From Isoetes taiwanensis (taxonomy: Eukaryota; Streptophyta; Lycopodiopsida; Isoetales; Isoetaceae), in NCBI GenBank assembly GCA_021234155.1, contig JAJEKV010000044.1:10016777-10080776 (forward strand): a stretch of 64,000 nucleotides of DNA, in the 5' to 3' direction. This document shows, in pieces, positions 33,334 through 44,669 of the stretch. Positions within the stretch are counted from its first letter, which is position 1; every line of letters starts with the position of its first letter. The position numbers and the translations under genes are program-made. The notes below the pieces were generated by a model that ran no database searches, was not told the origin of the DNA, and was given only the letters and a program-made list of their open reading frames with translations.

Positions 33334-34960
33334 ATCTGGCCACCTGAAACTTGGTTTCTTCAAAATAAAAAGTTCTGGCAGCAGGGATTATATGCTTTCC
33401 TTGAGGTAGGTGTACATTGATTCTTGTAGAATTTGTTCTGATGATTAAAGAGTCGAGCAGTTGCCTGTTTTGTCAGAGATATTTGTTGAGATTTGTCTAT
33501 TCTTAGTTTCTTGAGAATCAGATCATAAAGTGACAATGGGTGTCCATTGGTTAGAATGTTGTTCTGATGATGAAACAATTGAGAAACTACATGTTTTCTC
33601 CAAGTTATATATTTGCTGAGATTTCTCTATTTTTGGTTTATTAACCGATTTTATTTCACGAGAACGAAATCAAGATGTCTATGCTGCTGCATAAGATGAA
33701 CTGACATGGAAGAGGTGTTGATGATTCATCTATGACACCATTCTTTTGCACAAGAAACTATGTTCCAGTTTCAACTAACAAATATGTTAAAACATATAAA
33801 TTGTGATAGAAACAGGTTTTGTTTTGTAGAATTTGTCTTACTAAAGCCAGGTAGACCATTTCAGAGGAATATGTGGACTAGATTACAAAAACAAGATCTG
33901 CAAGAAAAGTTATATGGATGTGACCAAGTCTGATGACAAATCTGGCATTGAACGAATCCTGCCCACAAATTTTACTTTTTGTCTAGTCCCTATTTTTTCC
34001 ATTGGACAATCCAGGCCATTTACTTGGCAAAAGCCTAATCCTGAAAACCAAGAACTGTCCAAAGCATTTTCTTCACATCTTGGATTAGATCTATTGTTTT
34101 TGCTTTCGGGAACATTAAAGCTGCCATATTCCAACCCAAACCCTACCTATGTACCTTCTTTGCATCCAAGTGGCTTTTGGATGTACATAATGACTTGGCT
34201 ACATGCATGTTCATAATTGTTGCACCTCACCATTTTCCAACATTCTAGGGGAGATGCACCAATAGTGGACCACTTAAGAATCACGTGCAAAAAATAGAAT
34301 ATTTTTGTCAATTAACATATCCGCATCATTGGGGAAACTTTTAAACCCTCCTCCTGTTAACCTAGGTAGTCAAATTTCCAAGTTTCAATTGCAAACTTGT
34401 CAGTCCTCATAGAAAAATACAAAGTCTCTTAAAGGAAATTTTCCCTAAACTTGAAATTTTCAATTTTCAATTATGAAAACCTTCCTTATCGGACTCTCTA
34501 GTATAAAAGGAGAGTCCTTGCTTTTTCGTTATCATTATTGATGTAGGCTGATAACTAGTTATCAGTACTATTCCACCCATATAAGACCGATAAGGTGGTT
34601 ATCGAGTTATCGATATTTACCTCCGCCGATAACAAAAAATGCGTGACCTCGGTTGTACGTCCTCGGCCAGATATTTGGCACGTAAGGCCGAGGCTCGGCA
34701 CAATATTATTCGACACAAAAATATTCAGAGTAATTGCCCATGCATCAATGGCTCCTCCAAAGGGCAACCCATTGATGCGTTAGCATCTTGTTTTTTTGTC
34801 GTCCAACAATTTTTCTTTGTGTTACACATGTTTTTGTTTTTTTTCAATAGTTCTCCTTTAACCACTATCTCTTTTGCTCGATACTCAATTTCCTTCTCTT
34901 CCCATATGCATAGATATTAATGATTCCAAACTTATTTTCTTAAAAACTGAAGACAGTGGC
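33334..34960. other. intergenic, no supported gene
   Basis: A TATAAAAGG-like box at 34502-34510 precedes a stretch with GATAACTAGTTATC (a 14-base palindrome at 34550-34563) and a small hairpin GCATCAATGG...CCATTGATGC (34742-34776). These could be part of an LTR or promoter, but nothing else supports that. Two diverged copies of a TTGTTCTGATGATTAAA-like stretch occur at 33430 and 33552. Confidence 0.35.
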
Positions 34961-34974
34961 CTGGCCACATATTA

Positions 34975-35231
34975 TTTGGACTGTTATAAAAGTCAGTTTT
35001 GGATATTCTTCCAAATCATACAGATCCCACCCGAGGTATCATTGGCCTCTATCCAAATAGAAGAACTCCCAGGGATAATCTAGTCCCTTAAATTTGCACA
35101 TTCAAATTTCTGGAGCTTGAGTTCTTGCTAGACAATAATGTCAGCATCATAAGATTTTAATTGGGAGATAACTCTCCTTCTTTTGAGAGCACCTTTTATG
35201 CCTCTAAGATTCCAAGAGATAATCTTCATCT
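34975..35231 (-). pseudogene. LINE ORF2 apurinic endonuclease N terminus
   Basis: The ATG at 35231 opens MKIISWNLRGIKGALKRRRV, then DADIIV, a stop, QELKLQKF, another stop, then SSSIWIEANDTSGGICMIW. This matches the EEP-type endonuclease of plant L1 elements (SWN-RG start, QE catalytic block, SGG motif). Two in-frame stops make it dead. The enzyme nicks target DNA to prime reverse transcription. Confidence 0.75.
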
Positions 35232-35529
35232 GGAGAAAAGAAAGCAGAAAAAAGGAAGAGGAGGATTAATTACCCTTGGATCTTTTCCCCCAGTTAACTT
35301 GGTTCCCCTTCGTGTTAACATGTGTGTTTGAAGAAAAAGGGGGTTGAGTCTTTTTAGCTTGCATCTCTATATGAACCATAATTCCTGTTGAGATAGAAGA
35401 TTTATAGCCACCAGCATTCTAAAAATGTTTATTGGATATATTGGAAGCATCTTCTTTGGATAGCATATAGCCTTTGCTTTTATTTAATTCATTAGATTTT
35501 AATGAGTATTTGTTCTGAATTTCCTCAAT

Positions 35530-36420
35530 TAATGAGTCTCTCGTGCCTTTGACAGGTTGCCAGGCTGTTGACATGAAGGCCAACTTGGATTTAAATGATG
35601 AGAATAGGATCTGATATTAGATAAAGACTTTGAGTCTGTGGAATGGAGATCCAAATTATGATTGTTGTCAAGAGTAACCTTAGCTTTTTCTTTCAATCTA
35701 TATCTTTCATCATCAGTCAACTGAGTTGTGATAGTGGATTTATTTCCAATAGTACTTTTACTTTACAGGGTTGGAGATTTTTGCCTCTCTCTTTCTAGTT
35801 TCTTCCTTGCAATTCTTTTTGCATTGCCATTAACTCTGGTCCAAGGGAAATTGGACTCTTTCTCTCTAATGGTGTTTCTGTCAAGACAAGTACCACCTCT
35901 CACATCTTTAAAGACTTCCTTTTCTTCCATATCCTTAGAATCCTTCAATGTCTTGCAATCAGCATATCAAAAATGTCTAGCTAAGCATATGTTGCAATTT
36001 GGAGGTAAACCAGCCCATCTTAGATCTAAAACAGCTTTTTGACCAAAGCAATCAGTGAAGGGAAGATAAATCAAGTTGGACAATGGCAACAAGTGGTTTA
36101 TGGGGAGCATAGACAGTAGAAATATAAGTACCAATAGAATTAAACAGGGATTTAAAACGATCTTCATTCCCGCAAATTGGGCTAAGACCATAGAAGAGAT
36201 TTTAACGTCACGCCACAAGGCAGAGAGAGATGGATGCCACACAATAATTGTTTAGATCAGAGATCGAAAGCCTAGGTTCCATTTGATGAAAGAAATATGA
36301 TAATTTTCAAAAACCATGGTGCCACTGTGGAGAAGGAAATTTGCAAACTTCTGATTACCACATTCTACCATGATAAATGGATAGCTTAATCAGTAAACAA
36401 CGATTAGTAGGAAGAGACGC
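35530..36420 (-). pseudogene. LINE ORF1 (DUF4283-like) relic with zinc knuckle
   Basis: The frames encode FIMVECGNQKFANFLLHSGT and NYHISFIKWNLGF, a stop, then WHPSLSALWRDVKISSMVLA, and RWAGLPPNCNICLARHF with a later ADC (a CCHC-like knuckle). The order matches the RNA-binding ORF1 of plant L1 elements. Frame changes and stops show decay. Confidence 0.55.
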
Positions 36421-36739
36421 GATGACACTTCAATGCTTTCTTTGAGTTTCATCGGTCCAGAAACCTGGATAAGATCCTCAATATTAGTTGCATTGCTCTT
36501 ATTCCTAAATGTAAAGAACCTAAAACTATTTCGGATTGGCACCCCATAACTTTTCCATATCTGCATTTGTAGTTGCCTTAAAATGCTGACACTATAATGC
36601 AATATATGCACTTTAAGGATTGCAAAAGCAACATCCAATGTTTTCAAAAATAAAATGACATCAGACAAGAAACAAAATACTTTTCCCATATTTTGCAAAA
36701 AGCAGTTTATACCTAATTTCACTTCTTGCTTGGCTACAA

Positions 36740-38120
36740 GGCTTTTCATCTCGGATGTTTATTTCCTTGCAGCAAAAGACCATTGCTCCATCATCATTTA
36801 ACAAATTACCTTGCTTTGAAATTGTAAAGGAGAAAACAAGACATTTTTTTTGCTCCAATAGCTCAGCAAATTTCAACAGGTATTCCTATATTAATGATAC
36901 TGAGCATTAGAAGCAATACACTAGGCAACATATAATTGACATATAATTAATTTTTCCTACCCAAAAGGCACGGCCTTCCACTTCTTTCGGCAGTAACTAG
37001 ACGATCAAACTTCTTTTGAATCTAAAGGATCCAATACAGATACATCAACATGGGCTCGGAACCAATTTGCTGCCACAAATTTGCTTACGCTAGAAGGATT
37101 GTCTTCCCAAAGTGTTGCTATAACCTTCTTTCTGTTGGATTTATGACCTCAAATGTTTCCCTGAATAACAATGTTAAAAACTGCTATGTTAAGCTAATCT
37201 TATGGATTTTACAATGCTCATCAACGATCCACAACACTACACACTCGCCATATAAGAGTTCCAGTGCATTACAACAGTCGAGTGTCACACTTGCATTGTT
37301 AAGATCATATCGAAGAATAGAATATCCACCGGCTGGCATCTCCGTCAGCGCTCCATCGTGAGAGAGACAGGTCAAAAAGCCACAATGGACTAAGAAGATA
37401 GATCTTTGAGTACCGCTTATGTTATGAATTAGCTTTTGGAAAAATTCTTGTTCAACTAATCAGGCCATCCTCCTACAATTGAACAAGGAAACAATAAGGC
37501 CATGTTGGAATTGACGATCAGACTAAAGATAGTAATTTTTGAATTATTGATAACTTATGGATGACATCCATATGACCTGAGCTATTCCATGAGAAATTGC
37601 AGTTCTTGCATTACATTGGCTACTTTGAGTATGAGCTAGCTTGTAAATGGACCAATAAATGCTTTGTAAAGGAAATCCCCGATTCTGCTCTAAACTTGTA
37701 ACATTTCGAGTTCAATTTGCTTACAAAACCATTCAGCATCATGCTTTAAATAGTGGCTCATGTAGCAAATATTACATGTGCTTGCTGTGTTCAATTACTG
37801 AGCTAACAGCTTGACATACGAAAACTCCCTAGCTAACGAGCCCTAAATAAAAATTATAAATGGCAAAGTCTATACCAACAGGAGGGCAGAAGCTGGAAGA
37901 CATGGCGATTTAAATCAATGTCACAAAATCTCCAGTTTTAGACATGGTCGCCATCCCTTAGCCATCATCTTGGATGCTACATAGCCCGTAAATCAAGAAG
38001 AAAATAATGCTAGGGTTTGAGGGACAGAGGCATAAGCTAGAATATCAAGATGAATCTGCTGCCTTCTGGGGCTCGATCCGACCACGGCAATTGCTGCAAC
38101 GCCAATGGCTGCCATGAAAT
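36740..38120 (-). other. possible exons of an unrecognised minus-strand gene
   Basis: Three minus-strand segments look coding: an MAAIGVAAIAVVGSSPRRQQ start (about 38118-37996), SILRYDLNNASVTLDCCNAL followed by ELLYGECVVLWIVDEHCKIH (about 37375-37184) and KKVIATLWEDNPSSVSKFVA followed by ANWFRAHVDVSVLDPLD (about 37150-37020, after an AG acceptor). A fourth, KFAELLEQKKCLVFSFTISK onward, lies at 36876-36740. No family was recognised, although the second segment has a beta-propeller feel. Splice joins were not all verifiable, so no CDS is called. Confidence 0.3.
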
Positions 38121-39687
38121 GCTGCTTTTGAAAACTACAGGCACGAGGCTTATCTTTTTGCCCTTGCCTTTGCGTTTCAGACAATCGAAAAAAAAAGGAC
38201 ATGAGATTCATATGACCACAGATAATTTTACAGGGAAAAGACAAAAAGCCTCATCTTACACAACAACAGAAAATCATGGCCTTTCTTTTAATTACCGAAG
38301 TCCTATGTCCAGCCCAAGCCTATTTCAAAGCTTGAGTCTTATTCGTTCTCAACAATACTGACTCCATCACTAATCGGCTGCATATTCAGCAAAAACATGG
38401 TGTGCACATAGATATAATCCTCAATGCTTGCACCACATTAGGGCGTCAGTTCGTGTGCCATTAAGGGAATGCAAATGACATGAGAAGAGGACCGCTTGGG
38501 TTGTGGCTCCTCCCATCTCTGTTACTATTTTCTTGCCAATTTTCTAATTTTTGATAGTCCTTGAATTTTAGAACTGAAGATCTAATGGACTAACTTATGC
38601 CATCTCAGTTTTTGATGAGGTGGCGGTGCTACGTGGATAGGCTAGAATTGCAACAAAGGTTGTAGGCTTGGTTGGGCTGGTGTGCTAAAAAAAAAAAAAA
38701 ACATCGAAGGCTAAATAAAAGCAAACGTGAAATCTTGTTCCTCTTAATAAAAACCACACCATTTTTCTTTTCTAAAATGCCATTATGTTTCCAAACCATT
38801 GAATAACTCTAAATTAACCCTATCCATCCACAAACTCAATTAATTAGCAAACCATTAGCCTAGTTTTGTATACGAAGTTCCCTTGAGGCTGATTATGGGA
38901 GGAGGGGAGGGGGGTGGGGGATGAGAGGGGACTTTCATGAACAACAACGCGGCAGCAAAGTTTAATGCAATGTGAACATGTGAAGTGACATTCTACCCAA
39001 AAAACGTGAGCAGAATTGGCTAGATCCTAAATTCAAAGAAGAATAAATGGTAAAATGCCGAGAAACAGATGTTAGAAGTAATTTTTGGATATGTCATGAT
39101 GTTTGGTGGATAAACAGAATACCGCTCACCTGATCTTATGGTTAGATTATATTCATCCGCACACTTTGGCTAGGACATGTTTATATCCACAAAGTGGCAA
39201 TATCCTAGACTTGCTTATTCATACCTCTCAAATTCAAGCATCTTGAGGTCATCTCAGCAAAACTTGCTCCCAGCCGCCGCTGATCATGGGCCCTTAGAGA
39301 TTATTTACATGAGTCATGGCCATCACCATCACGATAAGATGATTGAACCAATAAAATAAAGTAACAAAGTTGAAAGCCCGGTGAAATCCAGCCCCAATGC
39401 AGAGAAGAAAAACTAACCTGCACTTCATATCTTGTTAGAATCGCACAATAGCTCTAGAGGAAAGAATCAAAAGCATGATTATGGTGCATTGCTGCACTGC
39501 ACTGGACTGCTATGATCACAATCCATAACCCACTTTTCATGTGGAGGAGACTGGCGATAGTTTCAAATTACAACTACTAAAGGGTTTCTAGTACAGAACG
39601 ACCAATAAACATATTCAGTCTCTTCTTATTGATGGATTCAACTGGTAACAATAATTATGCACAATAATCAACTGGTAACAATAATTA
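38121..39687. other. intergenic, no supported gene
   Basis: A GCCCTTAGAGATTATTTACA...TCATGGCCATCACCATC stretch (39290-39330) recurs in diverged form at 56458-56510. AACTGGTAACAATAATTAT is directly repeated at 39642-39660 and 39670-39688, flush with the left edge of the retroelement composite. Confidence 0.45.
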
Positions 39688-39699
39688 TTGTGGCGGATG

Positions 39700-40377
39700 C
39701 ACAACGGGCGTTGTAAAGTCAAGGAAGTCATCCTGGCAGTACTCGGCAAGATCATAGAGGACCTCTATCTTCTTGCGGCCCGCATATCAGCAATAACGCG
39801 GTAGGCCCATATAATGTCCTCCGGGATCGGGTACTCTTGGTTATTCACAGTGCATTGTAGGAAAGAGGTTGAGCCCTTCAAGTTTGAGGGCTTTATCCCT
39901 TCCTACGAGCCTCGGTGGCTAACTCCTTCCACTGCGGTGCAAAATCTCGCTTTCGTTGGCGACTTCGCCGTCTTAAATCGGGAGGTACAGCATAGAGGAA
40001 TGCTTTCAGCCTATCTCCTCGTCCTCAAATATCTTGGTCCCCATAATGATGGCCAGTGCAAATCGGGCCTCAAAACAAGCTTCCCGATCTATGGTGACAA
40101 TGGGGAGGTCAGTACCTCGTCTCCTTATGCCCTTAATGACATTCCGGGCATGCTCATCACCCCCTAACATCTGGAGCAGGGTGTGGAAGTCGAGATAAAG
40201 CTGCGAATCATCCTCGTTGTAGACACATGCAGGTAAAATTTCTTCGCAGTAGAACTGAAGGAAGGCGGCGTAATCAGGATGCGCCTGCATGTTAGAAATA
40301 AGATCTACTTGCGAAGGGGACCGCGGGGTCCCAATGCTCTCCATCTAGATACCACTGCTGTAAGGTTGGGCGATCCA
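39700..40377 (-). pseudogene. ORF-Y (unknown retroelement protein), partial left copy
   Basis: It starts at ATG 40377 and is the diverged, frame-broken counterpart of the first part of the 463-aa ORF at 48446-49837 (for example VDLISNMQAHPDYAAFLQFY and DREACFEARFALAIIMG). It is cut off at the composite's left edge. Differences from the other copy occur at CAG/CTG sites. Confidence 0.8.
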
Positions 40378-40633
40378 TAAGGATGAAGGCGCAAGAGAGG
40401 AGAAGGCAAACGCTGAAAACAGGAAGGGAAATGAAACCCTAATGGCCAAAAAGGGGCTTTATACTTTTCGGCACGTTTCCCGAAATTATTATTAAAATTA
40501 TTATTTAATTAATAATTTAAAATTTTAATTTCACACCAAGGGGGGAAGACATTTTTATATTTACACTTCAAAATGGAATATTTCACATCGAAAGTTCACA
40601 ATAATTTTACAACAGAGAAAGAAGATCGCCTAG

Positions 40634-41954
40634 TCACCGAAACTCCCCTCGGATCCTTCGTGCTAGCTGGAGGTCCTTAAGCATTATGGTAACCCTCTTT
40701 GCATGTATGGCGCAGAGGTTGGCATCACTCAAAATCTCTATGAGGTAAGCCTCGGCAGCCTCCTGGAGTGCGAGGATTGCAAAGGCTTGGAACCTCAGGT
40801 CGGTTTTAAATTCCTGGGCAATTTCGCGAACAAGCATTTGAAAGGGAGCCGACGAATCAATGGCTCGAGAGACTTCCCGATACTTACGTATTTTCGAAGT
40901 GCTACCGTGCGGTCGATATCTATGGGGCTTTCGGCTTGAGGGTTGCCTTCAGCGATGGAATGGATTTCCGCCCGGTAGTTGGATGCTTTGCCCATGAGCG
41001 ATCGCGCTCCGCCATCGGCCGATGTCTTTTGGCAATGGTGGCATCCCTCTGCAATCGGGTCTTATAATCCACACCTCCCTTTACGGGTTTGGTATTCTTC
41101 CTCTTCCTATTAGCCCACTCTGTAGCCTTCCTATTCTTGACTCCGCCCTGATCTACATGTGGCTCTTGCTGCTGACCGACGTTCTGATCCCCCGTTTGGT
41201 GAACATTTTGATCAATATTTTGATCCTGCTGATGATCAACGTTCTGATCCTCCTGCTGATCCATCTGCTTGTCTCTGCCCTGCTGGTTTTGGCCATCTTC
41301 TTCTTGTTTACGGAGCCGCTCTCTCTCTGCATTCCTGGCCTCCTTGTCCAAGCGCACCTGTATCCGCCTGGCAATCTCCGTATGGTACCGGGCCGGGCGA
41401 GCTCGCATGTCCGCTTGCACAAGGTCCATGCAATCTTGTGTAAAGGTAGGAGGAACATTTTCAAAAACAAAGGCATACAAGTCTTCGTTCCAAAAGAAAT
41501 CAGGGAGTTTGTAATGGTCCCTGTACATGAGTACATGGCCTTTACCAAGGTAATAGAAACTATTAGCCCGCTCTTCTAGTAGGGCGCTAGCTATCTGGTG
41601 AAGGTCTTCTACCCTAGCAAGGTGTTGAATTCATTGGGCCTCCGTACGGATGAGTTCTGCGGGATCCTCCTCCTCGCTAGCTAATGGGTAAAACTTAACA
41701 AAGGCCCAAGCTTGATCAGGCTGCTCTACCAGAGTGTAGGGTTGGTCGGCAGCGTTTAACTTCATGAGGAAACGTTCGTTAAAATGGAAAATGGGGTAAG
41801 GGATTCTACGGCCTTCAATAAAATGGTTCACAAGAATGTCTAGAACAGTGTCAACCATAGGGTTTTCCTTCGAAAGATAGTCTAATAGGACGCTAAACAG
41901 CTGGAAAATAGTCGCCTTCTTGAGGTCTACGGTGAGCTTGAAGCGCGGCATCAT
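40634..41954 (-). pseudogene. ORF-X with C-terminal histone H3 fold, left copy
   Basis: From ATG 41954 about 439 codons reach TGA at 40634-40636. The N part (MMPRFKLTVDLKK, then an unknown domain with [20 protein letters not shown]) is followed by a charged Gln/Asp-rich linker with degenerate DQNVDQ-type repeats and a basic stretch, then an H3 fold. This copy keeps the second half of the H3 fold in full: [40 protein letters not shown] and [11 protein letters not shown] followed by [14 protein letters not shown]. One internal stop (CGA to TGA at about 41633) and frame breaks at 40860-41030 occur, where the other copy is clean. The Cys110 and His113 positions of H3 are kept. Confidence 0.85.
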
Positions 41955-42632
41955 GGCACTGGCGATGAGTGGCAAGAGAGAAAATTTTGGCACTCAAACT
42001 TGAACAAGCGGCGCTAGGGAGTAGGCGAGGGCGCTAGGGCTTAGGGTAGATGCGAGGTAGCCGTGAAGGTCAGCTATGGCAGAAACAGAACTTCAGTCCG
42101 GCGGCTATGGCGGAGGGAAGTCGTGCAAGGAAACACACTTTTCAAAAAGTCACGCGATTTCAAATTTAACTTTTAACTTTTTTTTTTTCGAAAAATTTTT
42201 CAAATTTTTTTTTTAAAAAAAACACGGGTGCGTATAAAAATACGCGGGACCGTATGGGGCGCTGCGAGCGTTATACGATCATAACTCGGCGAAAGAAACA
42301 CCTCCGAAGACAGCAGCGCCCCTTTTGATTTTTCAGCCTGCTGTTGTCGGTTTGCCCTCGGGAGACGTGCCCCCTAGGGTATTTGGGAGGTGCCCGATCC
42401 ATTGGAGCCATTTTCGCCTTCATCCGAGCTGCCTACAAAAAGTTATAGCCCTTCCAAACTTGGGTCCTCCAGTCGCCCTAACTTCTTAAGAACTTACAGT
42501 CTATCACATTAACCTAGCACAAAACCAAACATCAAAGAGCTAGACAATCACACTTGCTGAAACTCCCTCCTATCTACCGAACTAACGAGTTAGGGTTTGG
42601 TCCGTGCTATGATTTCGAGTAACCGAAATCAC

Positions 42633-42645
42633 GGCTCTGATACCA
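42633..42645 (-). promoter_or_regulatory. primer-binding site (tRNA-iMet), left LTR
   Basis: The minus strand reads TGGTATCAGAGCC, the complement of the initiator-methionine tRNA 3' end used by most plant LTR retroelements. It sits one base from the LTR end. Confidence 0.95.
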
Positions 42646-42646
42646 C

Positions 42647-44268
42647 TGTGACGCTCCCTGAACATATACGACACTCGGACGTATACATACGGGGACTTTC
42701 CCCTCCCATGGAAACCAAATCACCATGAGCAGGGCCCTCCGTCTAACTCGGGCCATCTATAAAAAGATGCTCAAGTGAAGGACACAGAGGGGTCATTCGG
42801 CCCACGCCTTCAATGGGGCTCCTATGTCGCGGAAGCGTGAATACAAGGTTAGCACACAGCATAATCATATCATAATTTACCACCACGAGGGGTGGCACAT
42901 CCATCCAAGTGACAACAACAAAGAATATGCATTTAATACTAGGGAAAAACACCCAAACCCATGGTTCTACCCCGGCTTAGACTCCAGTGAGGATCGACTG
43001 ACAGCTAGGTCTCAAGAGATCAGCAGACCGAATCTTGACATGGCGTTGGCTGGCATAGAACATCGGCTAGGGTTATCCACTCCATCCGCCCCTCCTGTGC
43101 ACACTTTGCAGATGAGTCCAATCATGCTATGGCGTCACTATAGCCTTTTGGACACGCAGACTCAAGGTATCACCCTTCGAGCCTACTCCAGGGTTCATGA
43201 AGCCCCGTCCGATGAGGCAGGTCAGGGAAGCGTCCCCTTCCAGGATCACAGTGGTTCCATGGGTGAGTTAGAGAATACATGCCGCATCAGTGACCCCCGC
43301 ATCTATACCCGACTTACTCACCCTAAATCTACTCAAAGCACAGGGTGCCCCATACGGGTCACACCTCTGCACCAGGGAGTGTCAGACCCATACCCGGCCC
43401 TCTACGTGACTGGCTATCAGGCCTAGCCCACTGTAGGAGTCTCAGGAGCCTTTTATGTTCGTGCAAGACCCCACCCCCACTTCACCACTGCGTCCCTTAT
43501 CTGGTGCTAAGCAATTCCATAGCATCCACGACTCGGTGGTCTCTTGTGCACAGGTCGCAAGTAATGGGCAATACAGGGGTCAACCTAGGAGCATACTACT
43601 AAGCATGGCTCAAAGGTCTCTACCCCCCCTTAATTCCCCCATTTCCAAAGTAATACTATGCAAAGAACTATCAATCCATCCTTTCATAGCAAGACCAGAA
43701 TCAGAGATAAAGAAAACTCACCTTTACAATCAAGGATTAGTTCCTACAAGTAAAGCACAGAGAGAACAGAAGAATAAACACAACAAGTGCCCAACAGGGG
43801 CGCTACTCTAGAATCCTCAAGCTATACTAACCACCCACCTGAGTTCCTGCTAGATCCATTATCGTTCGGTATCTCCATCTTCCCTGGACTTGGGCACTCA
43901 GCACTGGACACACAGGTAAATTGGGCGCTTTGCAAAGGTGGGCGCTCAGCTGCTGCTCCTCTTGGTCGATTAGGGGGGTCAATTAGGGATAGGGGTCAAG
44001 TTGATGGCCCAATTTGGAATTCCCCATGCTGGCCAATCGATTTAGGCCAGGTGGCGCCTTCCCAAAGCATTAATTAACTTAATTAACCCATTTAGATATT
44101 AATTCCTTAATTATAGGTTATTATCCTTAATAATTAAATTAGCATAGCTAATTTAATCCCTTTTATGTCAACCCCCTAGGTTACAATACCCCAGGGTGGC
44201 GTACCTTTCTTGGGTGACGATGTCAATTATATTTATACGCATATCGTATAACTACTTGGAACGTCACA
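42647..44268 (-). repeat. LTR 1 (1.62 kb)
   Basis: It is bounded by TGTGACG at 42647 and CGTCACA ending at 44268, the short inverted ends typical of LTRs. The primer site is on the left and the polypurine tract on the right. It serves both as 3' LTR of the complete unit and as 5' LTR of the partial left unit. The 200-aa frame within it is not a gene. Confidence 0.93.
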
Positions 44269-44282
44269 TTCTCCCCTCCTTA
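44269..44282 (-). promoter_or_regulatory. polypurine tract next to LTR 1
   Basis: The minus strand reads TAAGGAGGGGAGAA directly before the LTR start TGTGACG. It primes plus-strand DNA synthesis. Confidence 0.9.
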
Positions 44283-44669
44283 GAAATAATGCTGTCCTCA
44301 GCATTGGGGTTAGATACAAAAATAGAAAATTATATTACGAAGGAAGGGAATTCCTTATTTCCGAAGATAATACATTGAAAACTTTAAAGTTTAAAAAGAG
44401 TTTAAGCACCGAGGTGCATTTCACATGATCATCATAAGAAAATAGTTCAAGGACCGAAAGAGTAACAAAAGGACAAGACTGGTAGACAACGTAAAACTGG
44501 AGAAGTCGGGTCATCAGCAACCCTCTATACATGGGCAGGTCATGTACTGCTCACTGGCCTGCACATGTCAATATATCAGTATATATAGATAAAATATTTA
44601 GGTTGTGGTTGAAGGGACCACCCCCTATAAGAATAAAAGAAAATCTAGCTACGAGGGAACTTATCATGC

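Larger units (their letters stand above)
34970..36420 (-). mobile_element. LINE (non-LTR retrotransposon), 3'-truncated relic
   Basis: Minus-strand ORF1-like coding (about 36420-35530) is followed by the start of an ORF2 endonuclease (35240-34970). This is the standard plant L1 order. Reverse transcriptase is absent beyond 34970. L1 copies usually lose their 5' end, so loss of the 3' part implies a later deletion. Confidence 0.65.

Noticed and set aside
40634-40995. A host histone H3 gene into which a retroelement inserted
   Set aside because: The H3 part is in the same frame as the retroelement N part and linker, is present in both copies at the same place, and the copies otherwise follow the element. 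A host gene would have its own start and tail.
41022-41579. 185-aa plus-strand frame rich in Leu/Ile, and its twin at 50226-50993
   Set aside because: It is the antisense of the DQ-rich linker and H3 part of ORF-X. The Leu/Ile-rich repeats are what CAG/GAT-type codons give on the other strand.
42633-42645. tRNA-iMet gene
   Set aside because: Only the 13-base primer-site complement is present. No cloverleaf surrounds it.
42824-43426. 200-aa frame in LTR 1
   Set aside because: It lies wholly in the LTR, is broken in LTR 2, and has no domain.
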